This document shows, piece by piece, positions 46,873 through 59,135 of a stretch of DNA of 64,000 bases. Origin of the DNA: Dolomedes plantarius. Lineage: Eukaryota; Arthropoda; Arachnida; Araneae; Dolomedidae. Positions within the stretch are counted from its first letter, which is position 1. The number at the start of each line of letters is the position of its first letter. The stretch spans positions 958,230-1,022,229 of the forward strand of contig OU015495.1 of assembly GCA_907164885.2 (NCBI GenBank), read 5' to 3'. The position numbers and the translations under genes are program-made. The notes beneath the pieces were generated by a model. It saw only the letters and a list, made by a program, of their open reading frames with translations, ran no database searches and had not been told where the DNA came from.

Positions 46873-48420
46873 TTTTGCATATGATTGTGGTTTTAATTTT
46901 TTTTCTCGGAAACTAATAACATTAAATGAAATCCGACATGTTAATTTGTCGAGTATATTACTATTGACAAAATATAAAAAAATCAATTCAAAAATTTAAA
47001 AAATAAATAGAAGTAGCATTTTAAAATAAGTAGTAAAAATTTAAATTTTTTTAAATTTAAAAAAAATATATATCTAAATAAATTTTTTTTTGCATTTAAT
47101 TAATTGTATTTGAGATTCATTTAATTATAACCAAAATTTATTTTTTTAAATTGAATAATAAAATTTTTTTTGTTTGAGGTGCCGAGTCCCCTAATAGTGA
47201 TTAAATTCAATATTATGGTTCCAGCATTGTCAGGAATTACCTTCAAGTTGGTAAATTATCGATTACAAATATTTTCAGCAAATTAAAAAGAAAAAACCCC
47301 CAAATAACATTGATAAGGACAAATCAGCTATATTTTCGCATTTTCAGAAAGTATGGGTTTCATTGTACTCACAGTAAAAAGATAGGAAAATATTAATTTT
47401 TTTAAAAATTATACTCAACAGATTTTGCATAAGCATTTATAGTAACAACATTCTTTATCATACAATGAAAACTTATTTACTTATCAACTAACTTAATAGT
47501 GATAAATTTCAATATTAAGGAAAGTTAACTGGAAATATTTTATTTCTGTGCACAATTAAAAAAAAAATGATGGCTTTAGTTCAGACGTGTAGCTCAATTT
47601 GCCATAACCACAAAATATATTGAATAGAAGAAAAGTATTTCATAATTATAAAGAGCTGAAATTAGCAACATACACTATTATAACATTATTATAAAATAAA
47701 AATTAAATGTGTGATATACAATTTACTATAGATAAATTTGATCAAAAAATTATACATGACAGGTTTTGCAGATATTGATAACATTATTCGTTGATATTGA
47801 CAAGGGAATAACTTCAGACAATTGAATAATTCAATTCAAAAGTAATATAAAATGAAAGCTTAAATTTAATAATACAGAATTATAATTTCGATTCTTTTCT
47901 CAATCTTTTAACATTAGCGCAGAGTTGGCATTTTTATCCTCTTGTTTGCATATAAAATGCATGTGCGTAATCAGAAAAAAGTTAATAACCTTTTGAATTA
48001 AATAGAGACAACCAATCACTTTTCTCTCTCTTTCTGTCTCCACCTTATGGCCATTAGTTGTTATTCCCTGCCCAATCAATAGCAAGAAAGGGTCCCGAGG
48101 GCTTGGCCCAGAAGAAGTCGCACACCACACTTCATAGTTGAGCTCATAGTTGAGCAGTGCAACCAATTACTGGCATAGGAGGACCAGTATAATCGTCACT
48201 TTACTTACATGTGGCGCCATCTACCGGTGAGCGACATTAATCGGTCCATTTTTCGAAAAATTCCCCATTGAAGCTTACGCTCCTTCTGTAGCTTCATGGA
48301 ACACACACAAAAATTCAAAGAGTTGAGTTGTTGTTTTTTCCACCTACCATTCGAAAAAAATAAATGAGTCTGAAAAAACGATAACAGCAGGAATAAGCCT
48401 TTCAAATTCGAGTTCGTTAT

Positions 48421-48913
48421 TGTTGGGTTTTAAAGATTAAAGCCTTAATTATTTTAATCTCCAGCACTTTGCTAACTACAATCGTAATGACAGTACGTCC
48501 TATTTATTTTATTAAATTTTATACTCTGTAAAATATTCAGAGATTTAAAAATGAATCATTCCCGCATATGCGGATATGTCATGAATCATATTCAAATATA
48601 TGTAGCGCAGTAATTGATTGGATGGCAATTACTATAAAAGCTAGCCTCATTGTATTGAAGTTCGTTCCTTCTACCCTTCGCTGTTTTTTTTCCCTGTTAC
48701 AACGCCAGTTTGGTATATCTACAAACAGATAAGTTATCTCTGTTATGTTATACTTTGTTATGTTATTATATGTTATTAAATCTCTATTCTCAACCGAAAC
48801 TCAGTCTTAATTTCTCACTCTGCTACTTACATTTCTATGGCATGACTGTCACTTTAAACTCTGTATCAAAGTTCTGTCAGCTATTCTTTGAAACCACTGA
48901 CTGATCATCAAAA
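48421..48913 (+). repeat. copia 5' LTR
   Basis: Starts TGTTGGG and, judged by the target duplication, ends ATCATCAAAA rather than the usual CA. It contains CTATAAAAGC (TATA-like) near 48633. Confidence 0.88.
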
Positions 48914-48966
48914 AGGGTTATGGGCCCAGATCACGCATGCCAAGCAGAGTGAGCGGTTGAATAAAA

Positions 48967-51900
48967 GTGTATAGGAATAAAAGTGTATTTATAATGGATA
49001 TTACGTCTACTATCCAACCTCTAAATGGTCAGAATTTTGACCGATGGTCAATCGATATTCGTATGTTACTACTCGACAGAGGATGTTGGGGATTCATTGA
49101 AGGTACCGAAACACCCCCCCCAACTGAACAAGAGAAGGCGTTACGCGATTTCAAAATTCGTAAAGGGCGTGCTTTTAGTACAATTTATTTAAATATTACT
49201 GAAGAGTACAAACCAATTTTGCATGATGTAACTGATGCAAAGTCTGCGTGGGAAAAATTAGAGAAACATTTTAAACCCGAATCTCGTGCTCGAACTATGA
49301 TGTTAGCTGATGAATTTTTAAATTGCCGCCCATATGAAAACGAAGTTATAGGACTTTTTGCCGCCAGGCTAAAGAAGATAGCATCTGATCTTCGAACTGC
49401 CGGTAAACCACTAGCAGAATGGTTGGAGGGATTCCAATTAATAAGATATCTGCCTGCTGAATACCAAAGCATAGTTCAGGTTATTTACCGCTGGGATGAC
49501 GAGAAATTCAATTTCGAACAAATCCTTCAAGAACTATTAACTGAGGAAGCCCGTATAAGACAGATAAAACAAGATCACGAAGTGTTAGTAACTAGTACTT
49601 CGAAAACCAGGGAAAATAACGCCCCCCAAAAAAGGGAAACTAAAAAGTGCCATAGATGTGGTCAAATTGGGCCTACCCAAAGGCAGTGTAGAAGTACAAA
49701 TAAGAAGAAACTACAACATAGAGATAATCAACCAGGGTCACTGTTTTTAGTTGAAGCAAATGCGGGAGAATATCAGAATAATAAGTGTTGGGTGTTCGAC
49801 ACGGCTGCAAGCAAGCACTTTTGTTGCAATAAAGATTTATTTTCAGAATATACGCCGGTAAACGACACTACAATGAGTGTAGCTATAAATGGAGTTAGCT
49901 GTAAAGTAGAAGGTAAAGGAACAGTTGTAATGCATTTTAAAAGGGGAAAAGGAAAGGAAATTATAATTTTAAGCAATGTTTTATATACACCTCGATTACG
50001 ACGTAATCTTATGGCAGGCCCCCTTATAGATATACCTGGTGAAACTAAGTTCGTAGGACAAAATGGCCGAATATCTGTATATAAGAAAGGTAAATTGTTA
50101 TTTTGTGCTTTTAAGAATAATGGTCTGTATTTTATGTACCCTACGTATCCTAAATTAACAGTACATGCAAATGTTGAGAAAAGAAAATTAAAAGAGGTTA
50201 AAAATAGAAAACTCTTAAAAGAAGAATGTTTAAATTCGGAAGATTTAGAAGTTTGGCATAGAAGATACGCTCACATAAATACTAAATACATACTAAATAC
50301 GAGTGCAAAAGAAAGCGTTAGAGGACTTCCCAAGTTTAAAACTCAAGATCTTAATTGTGAAACGTGTAAGATTACTAAAAGTCGAAGGACTACCTTTAAG
50401 AAGATAGGGAAAGTTAGATCAACCCGTCCCTTACAACTCCTTCATATGGATGTATGTGGTAAATTTCCAACTCAATCTATTAATGGCGAGTTATACTTTC
50501 TGTCCATCATTGATGATTATTCAAGACGTGTGACAGTATATCCCATTAAAAACAAATCTAATGTTTTTGATTGTTTTAAAAGATACGTAAATAGAGCTGA
50601 AAGAATGTTAAACACAAAAGTAATAAATATCAGAACGGATAATGGTGGTGAATTTGTGAACCAGGAATTTAATGATTACCTAGAAAAACACGGTATTAAA
50701 CATGAACGTACAAATGAGTATACCCCTGAACAGAACTCAGTAGCTGAAAGATTCAACTATACTGCGTTAGATGCTGTAAAAGCGATGTTGAAAGAATCCA
50801 ATTTATCAAACGGTTTTTGGGCGGAAGCCTTGTTATGTTTTACATACGTATGGAATCGCATATGTCATGGTAAGAACGATAAAACACCATTTGAATTATA
50901 TTCAGGAAATATACCTTCTGTTAAACATTTAAAACCGTTCGGAATTAAAGTATATGTGAATATACCTAAACAATTGAGAAACAAATTTCAAAGCAGGGCA
51001 CATGAAGGCGTCATGGTCGGATATGGAATGAAAACCCGAGGTTATAGAATATGGTTACCCACTCAACGAAAGGTAATAGAAACTGCAAATCTTCATTTTT
51101 CCGAAGTACCAAATAGGGAAAATATAATAAATTCAGAGAAGAGATACACTTCAGAATATGAATCCGAATCCGAATCTGACGATAATGTTGACCAAAGTTT
51201 TAAATTACCCGAAACTCCAGAACGTAGTCAGAATGAACTGCTACCGTCTACATCAGAATCGGAAGATAGTCCAAAACCTGAGCCCAAAGATGAATACCTA
51301 AGGGAACATAATATACCAGCTCGTGAAGTACAATGGTTCAGAAAAGCCGTACTACGTAAAGATGCAAACCGATATAATATATATTATTCCTTCCTTAATA
51401 GTGAAGCAAAATTGAGATCCTTCAATTCTGTTAAAGATTATTGTCGGAAGCACAATATCAGGATTGACCCTGAAATCTTCAATTTTAGTACCACGAATTC
51501 TTATTCAGGACCAGTAACTAGTAAAAAGGGTTTTACACAGCAAAATGAGCCGAGCATATGACTAACAATCCCTGAGGAACCCATAAAATTACCCACAAGT
51601 TTTAATCAAGCCATGGATACTCCCGAAGCTAATAGCTGGCATAAAGCTGTGCTTCAAGAAATAAAAACCATGGAAGAACGAGAAGTATGGGAACTCGTTG
51701 AAAAACCAAATGCAAAAATTTTGGGTAACAGATGGGTATATACTTTGAAAAGGGATGTTCAAAATAATGTTATATTTAAAGCTCGTTTAGTAGCTCAAGG
51801 TTTTCTTCAAAGACGTGGTGAAACGTATGATGAAGTTTTTTCGCCAGTCAGTAACTTTGCTATAATAAGACTTTTTTTCTCAATTTTTATTAGTCATTTA

Positions 51901-53123
51901 AAATGGAAACATTGTCAATTAGATGTAAAAGCTGCATATTTATACGCATAATTAGAAGAGGACATATATATGCAACAACCTCAAGGTTTTAAGAATAAAG
52001 ATAAACCAGAGTATGTATGCAAACTAAAAAAAGCACTTTATGGCCTTCGCCAGAGCGGTAGACAATGGTATTTTGAAATCCATTCAAAATTGAAATCTTT
52101 ACATTTTGAAAGTTTAAATTGGGTAAATTGTGTATATACATATAAATCTAGAATTATTTTATTGCTATATGTGGACGACATAATAATTTTAGGGAAAACT
52201 GAAGAATATATAAATGAAATTGTTAACATTTTAGAAAATAACTTTGATGTGAAAATATTCGGGAAAACCAGTAAATTGCTAGGTGTGAAATTCATAGAAG
52301 ATGAAAACCATTTAAAAATCAATAAATTGTATGATCAATATAAGAAATATAAAATTCCTATTGTATCATTACCGATAGCCAAAGGTGTTATAATATCAAA
52401 ATCTCAGAGTCCAGTTACTGCAGATGAACAAAATGAAATGTTAAAATATCCATACAGAAATTTAATCGGAAGCTTATCTTTTATAGCGTCAAGAACGAGA
52501 CCAGATATATCTTTCATAATAAACCGTTTAAGCCAGCTCCAAAACAACCCTTCATTTCATCATTGGACAGCCTTGTTAAAAGTACTCGGTTATTTGAAAG
52601 CAACATCTGAGGACAGTCTCAACCTTTCCAGCATGCCAAACCTGGACGTTACCTGTTATAGTGATGCAAGCTTCGCCGATTGCATAGAAGATAGGATATC
52701 TACAAGCGGATTTATTTTATTTATAGGGAATGCACCAATCTCCTGGAGGACAGCAAAGCAGAAATATGTAAGTCTTTCCACAATGGAAAGTGAATTTGTT
52801 GCTATGACTAATGCTGCCAAGGAAATCACATGGATCGTGAGAGTTCTTACCGAATGTAAAAATCAAGAACTCATACCTGTATGTAAATCTTTCTGCAAAA
52901 CTTTAAAAGCAGACAATAACGCTGCAATATTCTATGCTAATTCACCCCTTGAAAATTCAAAACCAAACACATCAATATTAAATATCACTTTATTAGAAAC
53001 TTAATATATGAAAAACTGTTTAGTGTAGACCATGTAAAAAGTAAATTTAATTTAGCTGATATTTTTACAAAGCCTCTAACTAAGACATATTTAAAAAGTT
53101 TTAAAGATAAAGTTTTTGTGTAA
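48967..53123 (+). pseudogene. copia Gag-Pol polyprotein, disrupted
   Basis: The first 864 codons are open (a second Met at 48994 is the likelier start). Gag is followed by a zinc knuckle CHRCGQIGPTQRQC in which Pro 236 replaces the metal-binding His, then a protease motif FDTAASKHF with Ala for the usual Gly. Integrase follows: His 431 and 436, Cys 464 and 467, Asp 495, Asp 558, Glu 594 (D,D35E). TGA at 51559-51561 and TAA at 51949-51951 interrupt the same frame. Reverse transcriptase continues with LYVDDIIIL and RNase H with YSDASFADC. A frameshift near 52960 displaces the conserved C-terminus (LADIFTKPL), which ends about 53123. Inactive. Confidence 0.93.
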
Positions 53124-53234
53124 TTCAATATATAATACGTATTTGTTATGTGTTTTTTAAATGTTTAAATTGAAAATTGTTTTTGTGAATATGTGTATGT
53201 TTATATATCACAGTACTGGAGATGGCAGGCCTAT

Positions 53235-53726
53235 TGTTGGGTTTTAAAGATTAAAGCCTTAATTATTTTAATCTCCAGCACTTTGCTAACTACAATCGTA
53301 ATGACAGTACGTCATATTTATTTTATTAAATTTTATACTCTGTAAAATATTCAGAGATTTAAAAATGAATCATTCCCGCATATGCGGATATGTCATGAAT
53401 CATATTCAAATATATGTGGCGCAGTAATTGATTGGATGGCAATTACTATAAAAGCTAGCCGCATTGTATTGAAGTTCGTTCCTGCTACCCTTCGCTGTTT
53501 TTTTCCCTGTTACAACGCCAGTTTGGTGTATCTGCAAACAGATAAGTTATCTCTGTTATGTTATACTTTGTTATGTTATTATATGTTATTAAATCTCTAT
53601 TCTCAACCGAAACTCAGTCTTAATTTCTCACTCTGCTACTTACATTTCTATGGCATGACTGTCACTTTAAACTCTGTATCAAAGTTCTGTCAGCTGTTCT
53701 TTGAAACCACTGACTGATCATCAAAA
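53235..53726 (+). repeat. copia 3' LTR
   Basis: Partner of 48421-48913, preceded by a purine-rich GGAGATGGCAGGC. Confidence 0.9.
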
Positions 53727-53731
53727 GTTAT

Positions 53732-54282
53732 TTCTTAAGTTCATAGTCGTATACTCCATAGTCATATAAAATTGAGCTGTGTAATAAATAAAACTTTAGC
53801 AAAAGTTGAGGTAGAACTAACTGATATAAGTAAACGTTTTAATTAAAAGAAAGCGTAATATAAAATTTTAGAATTGCTAAAAATCGACTAAATTGAAATT
53901 TGAGATTTGATTTACTATTACTATTATTATTTGTTATAGTTATTTGGTAGTGTGCATTCTCATTCATAATATCCTTTATTTTTAAACCGATTAAACGTTC
54001 ATAAAACATAAAAGACCAATTAAAATTCAGATTTTATAAAAAAAAAATTATTATTATATAAACAGCAAAATACAGACCCTTCCGAATACCTTCGGTAAGT
54101 ATATTTTTTAATTACCTATTGATAAAAGAAAAGCGATAACTTATCCAAATATCTGATTCGATTCATTCAGCAACAACTGCTAGAGTACGACTCACTGTTC
54201 CATACAGGCTGCCGCTGACAAAATTTAAATCATAAACATGGAAGTAATTGCAATAGTTAGTGTGACACTCATAGACACATAC
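53732..54282. other. Unassigned intron sequence before exon 1
   Basis: AT-rich, with nothing recognised other than the donor side of exon 1. Confidence 0.5.
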
Positions 54283-54767
54283 CTGTTAGCATTGCAGAGT
54301 GTGACTGCCGGAAACATCAGTGAGCCCATGTTTTGTATATCTATTTGTACGATTGACTGGTGTTCCTGGTACTGAACTAAAAATGCTCCAAACTGGTAGA
54401 AAAAACCCACGAGGGACACGAGAAATATGAATATCCAAAAAACTCGTCTCCTTTTGGTTTTTGCGAGTGCTATGTGATTAATGCCACTCACTGATGAATT
54501 GCCAAACACTTTCTGGCAATATTGCCAGACAGTTTTGCCCTCGTCGGAGTCTGATCCGTTGTCTTCAGTCACTAAAGGTTTTTTCGGCCTCGAACTCCTC
54601 GCTTTCTTTTCAGGATACCATACTCGGCCGTGAGTCGGACACACGCGAACGCTGTAAACCATCAGTCGCAATAGGAGGTAACAAGTCTTGCGTTTCCAGT
54701 GTTGAAGGATGAAGGCCCACTCCAAACAGAATTTTTCCAGCAAACCTGAAAAAAATAATTTCTCCAT
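54283..54767 (-). CDS. DEG/ENaC channel exon 1: N-terminus and first membrane helix
   Basis: Reading from the ATG at 54767, about 161 residues precede the splice donor. The segment FGNSSVSGINHIALAKTKRR matches the cytoplasmic stretch just before TM1, with Gly kept but the usual His of the His-Gly motif replaced by Ser. TM1 follows (FWIFIFLVSLVGFFYQFGAF, residues about 108-128), then LMFPAVTLCNAN, the family signature just outside the membrane. The donor AACAG|GTATGT follows, ending in codon phase 2. Two starts are possible. The ATG opens an unbroken frame, but TTTTTTTCAG|G inside it (exon beginning at 54745) is a good acceptor, in which case translation would start in an upstream exon. A TTAA fold-back element lies about 95 bp upstream of the ATG. 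Confidence 0.85.
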
Positions 54768-54860
54768 TAGGTTATACTAGCCTGTAAAGAATGAAAAAAT
54801 TGTACAAGTGTTATCGGTGCTATTATTTTATTTACAAAGAACGTGAATTTTGATTTTTAA

Positions 54861-55594
54861 GGGGTCAGGTACCTTTTAGAAGCTAAGAGACTCGACAGAG
54901 ATATCCCTATGTTAAATCATCAGTAGTTATGAAAATGTTTTATTCATGAATATGAAAATTTTACTGTGAGTTAAACACACTTTCTTCTTTATTAATATGG
55001 CTCTTAATTTTTTCTAGCTTGAAGATAAATTTTTAATTTTTTAAAAATTTCAACCATTGTTTTTTTTTTCAATGTTATGACCTTGCGCGCAGACATTGCG
55101 AGCGTCCATATATTAAGGATTCTTTAATTCTAAAATTAAGTTGCATAATATATCTTTAAAATGACGAACGTTGAAATCAAAATTCTTAGTTTTTCATAGA
55201 AAAAAAATTTAATTTTTTTTAATTTCAGAATTTTTTTTGATAAATTTTATTGTAATTCAATTTTTTATGGTAGAAATGACATAATTGTTCGTCATTTTAA
55301 TGATACATGTTTATATTGAACGTGTATAAAATTTCACGGTATTCTAGGCAACTGTTCTGGTGATATCATGCGCGCAATCACATAACAATGAAAAAACAAT
55401 GCTTAAAATTTAAAAAAAATAAAATATTTCTCTTTAAGCTAGAATAAATTGAGTGCAATATTTATAAAGAAGAAAATGTGTTTAACTCACAGTAAAATTT
55501 TCATATTTCTTAATAAATTATTTTAGTAACTACTGGTGATTGAAAATAGGATATGTTTTTCGAGTCTCTTTGCCTTTAAAATGTACCTGACTCC
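54861..55594. mobile_element. TTAA fold-back MITE (GGGGTCAGGTACC ends)
   Basis: Flanked by TTAA (54857-54860 and 55595-55598). Left arm GGGGTCAGGTACCTTTTAG; right arm, inverted, GGAGTCAGGTACATTTTAAA. The arms stay alignable for about 250 bp (shared AGAGACTCGA, CAGTAGTTA, TGAAAATTTTACTGTGAGTT and TTGCGCGCA). A different family from 35144-35906 but the same design. It lies about 95 bp upstream of the channel exon 1 ATG. Confidence 0.82.
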
Positions 55595-55599
55595 TTAAG

Positions 55600-57340
55600 A
55601 AGTTTGGTGAAAACTCTAATTTCCAGCTTATGAATGAGAAATTTATCATGATGATCCTACTCTTAAAGAAATAATTCATTACGATTAAAGGTTCTGTAAA
55701 AAACAGGAGAACCAAAGTTAAATCTTATGATGATTCCTTTTATAACTTATTATATACTTATCATATAAAAATGTCTCTAATGACGTTTCACTCATGGAGA
55801 AGTAAAATTTCCTAACCATCTTGCAAATAAAAATTGGAAATAAATCAAATTTTAAAATTTATTTTACATTTGATGGAAAATTTGATTCACAAAGTTAGAC
55901 AACACTTTGGAGATAATACTGTAACAAAAAATTCAAAAAGTTTAAAAAAGTAAAGCTACTAATTAAAATATGGGCATTTATCTAATGCGATCATTGCGCA
56001 GCTCTGATAAAACAAAGTTTAACATTTTAAAGATAATGCCATTATAAATAAATCAAAGTGCTTAACAAAGTGTGGCTAATAATCTTATTCTGCTAACTGA
56101 TCTGCAAAATTTTGATTTTTAAAGTTAGAGAATTTGGATATGTTTCAAAGAGTTAAAAAATGTTCAGCGAATGAATTTAATTTTAAAATTAATTTTATAT
56201 TTCAAGGAAAATTTTATTACAAAGATAGGCATTACTGTAGAGATCATACAATTGTAAAAAATTCCATTTTTTTAATCTTTCCCTTTTATTGCTATCATAT
56301 GCACACATTCTTCTCGGAATGAAGCGAGGAATAAATTTTCTTCGTGATTCAAGAATTTTACACATTATCGCTTTACGGTCTTTCATTTCTACTCCTCACA
56401 ATTTTTTAAAAATATTCTACTTTCTCTGAATGCTTTGAAAACTCAGCTTTCTAATTTACTAAGCAACTGATTTCACGAGGATTTACGTTCCATTTACTTA
56501 AAAGCTTGTCGCCAATGAAAGATGCTTATATATTCCAACTGGATATCCTTGTTATTCATTTCGTGCATAAAGCCTAAAGAGATTTTTTTCCAAAATTACA
56601 TTACAATATAAACGACAACAATACTATGAAGCAGTTCATTTGATTTTTCCCTTCTTAAAGCTTTTTCAAATAATTTAGAGATATCTTCTTTGTCTGCCAG
56701 TCTCTCTCTGCCGTAAAATATTTTAAACTTAGATCTGAGAAATAAATTTCGCGGAAAATCGAATGGCTTTCGTTTCTTCTGTATGATGAGCAATCAATAA
56801 ATAAATTCATCTGGCAATTTCTGATTTATCTGATGGTACTGAATCCTGCTTAAGCTTTGTCTCTATCGTGGGGACAAACTGTACATTTCAATCCAAACAA
56901 ATTCACAAAAGCCTGATCTATCCTTATTTATTTCATCTTCCATTGTAAGTTGTACTTAATTTGCTGTGCAATATCGTAACATTAGGTGGTCCACTAACAA
57001 TGTTCGCGAGCCTGTGTTATTACGTGAGAATAACAAGAGAGGAGAGTTGAAAAACTTTGTAACAGAACCGTATTTTACGGGGCTGGGAGAAGGTAAAATA
57101 TACGTAGAAATTTTCAATCATTCTTACGCAAAGCGTGTTATACAATTTTCTTGTTATCGAGGTGAGAAAAATAATATAACATTTGGGCTTTAAGCAGTTC
57201 TAATACAAGAATAGCTGAAAGATTACCACAAAATATTCGGTGTAGCTGTAGAATTAATGAGTTTTTCTTTATATTCAGCTTATTATATAGTATTCTTATG
57301 TATTTAAGCTATACCAGAAAACTACAGTTTACTATCCAGA
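55600..57340. other. Unassigned sequence upstream of the channel exon
   Basis: No convincing exon or element. A 75-codon plus-strand frame at about 56966-57193 is GC-richer but has no motif. Confidence 0.4.
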
Positions 57341-57348
57341 AAATTTTA

Positions 57349-58010
57349 CTGCATTATTGTTCATCATGGCGTCTCAGGGCAAAAACCTTTATTACTTTTA
57401 TTTCACAGATTTTGAGACGATATTTTCCCCCTCAAGTAAATCTATATAAATAGGTTGTTATGCATGTAAAAATACACGAGCAATTTTAAATTTTATTTAA
57501 ATGTTTTTTAATTCAAAATATAAAGCATGTTTATTTTTTATGTATCTTCTGAACTAATAACTCCATTTTGCTTGTTTTCAATTTAGTGCATAAGAAAGGA
57601 TAAAACAAATTTATCTAGAATATACGTTTAATGTTTTCCATTTTGAAGGTAGAATTTCCTATCATGTTCATTCTTCGTAACTAGGCTTTTTTTCTATTTT
57701 TCAGAAAAAAATGACTGCATTATTGTTCATCAAGGGGACCCAGTGTAAAAAACATCATTTCTATTATTTCCCCCGTTTTGAAATATTTTTCTTTCATTAA
57801 ATATATCTCTACAGAAAGATCTTTGTACATGTAAAAAGATTTGAGATTTTGTTTAAAAAATTTTTTATTAAAAGTTTAAAGCCTGTTTAGTTTTTCATGT
57901 ATCTTCTTACCAATTGCTCCATTTTTAACGTTTTCAATTTAATGCGTAGGAAAGGGTTAAAAGAATTTGCCTATAAAATATTTCTAACGTTTTTAATCAC
58001 TTTGAAGAGG
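57349..58010. repeat. Diverged tandem duplication, about 365-bp period
   Basis: GACTGCATTATTGTTCATCA, TTTTGA.A..ATATTTT, ATGTATCTTCT and TTTTCAATTTA.TGC blocks recur in the same order in both halves. The copies are old and gapped. Confidence 0.7.
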
Positions 58011-58778
58011 TAATAAAAAGCAATTTATTTAGGATTAAAGTTATTTCATGAAAAATATTGTCAAAGTTTTTACTCTAGATCATTTCAATGGTTTAATAAA
58101 AATGTAAGAAATGAAAGCTCGACAAAATTTCATAAAGACGCCTTGCATAGAATTTTACATGAATCCATTTTAAGTATAAAAAATCATGAAACATTCCATT
58201 CCATTATAAAGATAATTAAAGAATAGATGTATAGTAAGGGACGCATAAGGATTAGAGCATAAAAATATTGTATCTGGCTTTGTAAGTATCGCAGAAACAT
58301 GTGGTCTGGGTTAAGATTTTCATTTTACATAAAAGAAAGCTCTACAGTATGTTTTAAACAAAAAAAAAATTTTTAAGAATTTTATGGGTCATTCTATGCG
58401 TAAAAAAGCTTCATATGTTTATAAAATTTAATATTTTATGAAATACTTCCCTATATCTAAGCTTAAGAAGCACCTAAGTATCTTAATTTTACAGAAGCAT
58501 TAAATTATTTTAGTCATTAATAACAAAGACACAGAGTTTTGTTTTCTCTTGAAATCAATAAATAAAAATTGTTACAATCTACAAATTATGAAACCATGAC
58601 GAATTCTTTTAATCAGTGCAAAAAACTCATCTCTAGTTTGCCGCTAAAAAATATTTACGTACACTCGATTAAACTGCCACATTAGATTAAGATACAGGTA
58701 TTAAATTCAGTATAATATTATTGCTTATTCAGCCATCAAAAATTGCTTTAAAAAGCTATTTTGATGGCTGAACTAAGT

Positions 58779-59135
58779 TTGTCAGACATCAAAAAGCCAA
58801 AATTTCGTACCGCAGAAATATCAAAATCAAATGCAATAGAAATTACGGATAACACAGTTTTAAAATATGTGTTCCATATCAAATGACATTTATATTAATG
58901 TAAACACATTATAATAATATAGCAATGTACGTAAAATCCGCAATTAGACATTATGCTTTTTGTCAGACATCAAAAAGCCAAAATTTTGTACTGCAGAAAT
59001 ATCAAAATCAAATCCAATAGCAATTATGGATAATACAGTTTTACAAAATGTGTTCCATATAAAGCGATATTTATATGAATGTAAATATATTAAAATTATT
59101 TAGTCATGTACACAAAAATGGCACATCGTGCATCA
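58779..59135. repeat. Tandem duplication, 181-bp period
   Basis: TTGTCAGACATCAAAAAGCC starts both copies (58779 and 58960), about 85% alike. Confidence 0.85.

Larger units (their letters stand above)
42521..47191 (+). mobile_element. Mutator-like DNA transposon, nested in copy B
   Basis: Inverted termini GGGGACTCGGCGCCTC and (inverted right end) GGGGACTCGGCACCTC, flanked by TAA on both sides (42518-42520 and 47192-47194). The same site in copy A lacks the element; compared with it, copy B also lacks 11 bp. It encloses one broken transposase gene, a pogo-like insertion and a 374-bp tandem duplication. The short TAA flank is not the 8-10 bp usual for Mutator elements. Confidence 0.8.
40868..48298. 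mobile_element. 8-bp-TSD DNA transposon, copy B (with nested elements)
   Basis: Flanked by a perfect 8-bp duplication GAACACAC (40860-40867 and 48299-48306). Both termini are intact CATGAAGCTACAGAAGGAG. Without the nested Mutator-like element (42521-47191) it has the length and order of copy A, plus about 130 bp of extra sequence near 48003-48140. No transposase of its own. Confidence 0.87.
48421..53726 (+). mobile_element. Ty1/copia LTR retrotransposon, decayed
   Basis: Flanked by a 5-bp duplication GTTAT (48416-48420 and 53727-53731). LTRs of about 490 bp enclose a gag-pol gene. GGTTATGGGCCCAG just inside the 5' LTR (about 48916-48929) is the copia-type primer-binding site for a fragment of initiator tRNA-Met. 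The LTRs differ at eight or more places, so it is clearly older than the gypsy element. Orientation is opposite to the channel gene. Confidence 0.93.

Noticed and set aside
47900..48405. Minus-strand frames of 66 and 88 codons
   Set aside because: They cross the end of transposon copy B and have no homologous open frame in copy A.
56966..57193. 75-codon plus-strand frame with coding-like composition
   Set aside because: It starts at GTG rather than ATG, has no motif and only a weak acceptor; kept as unassigned.
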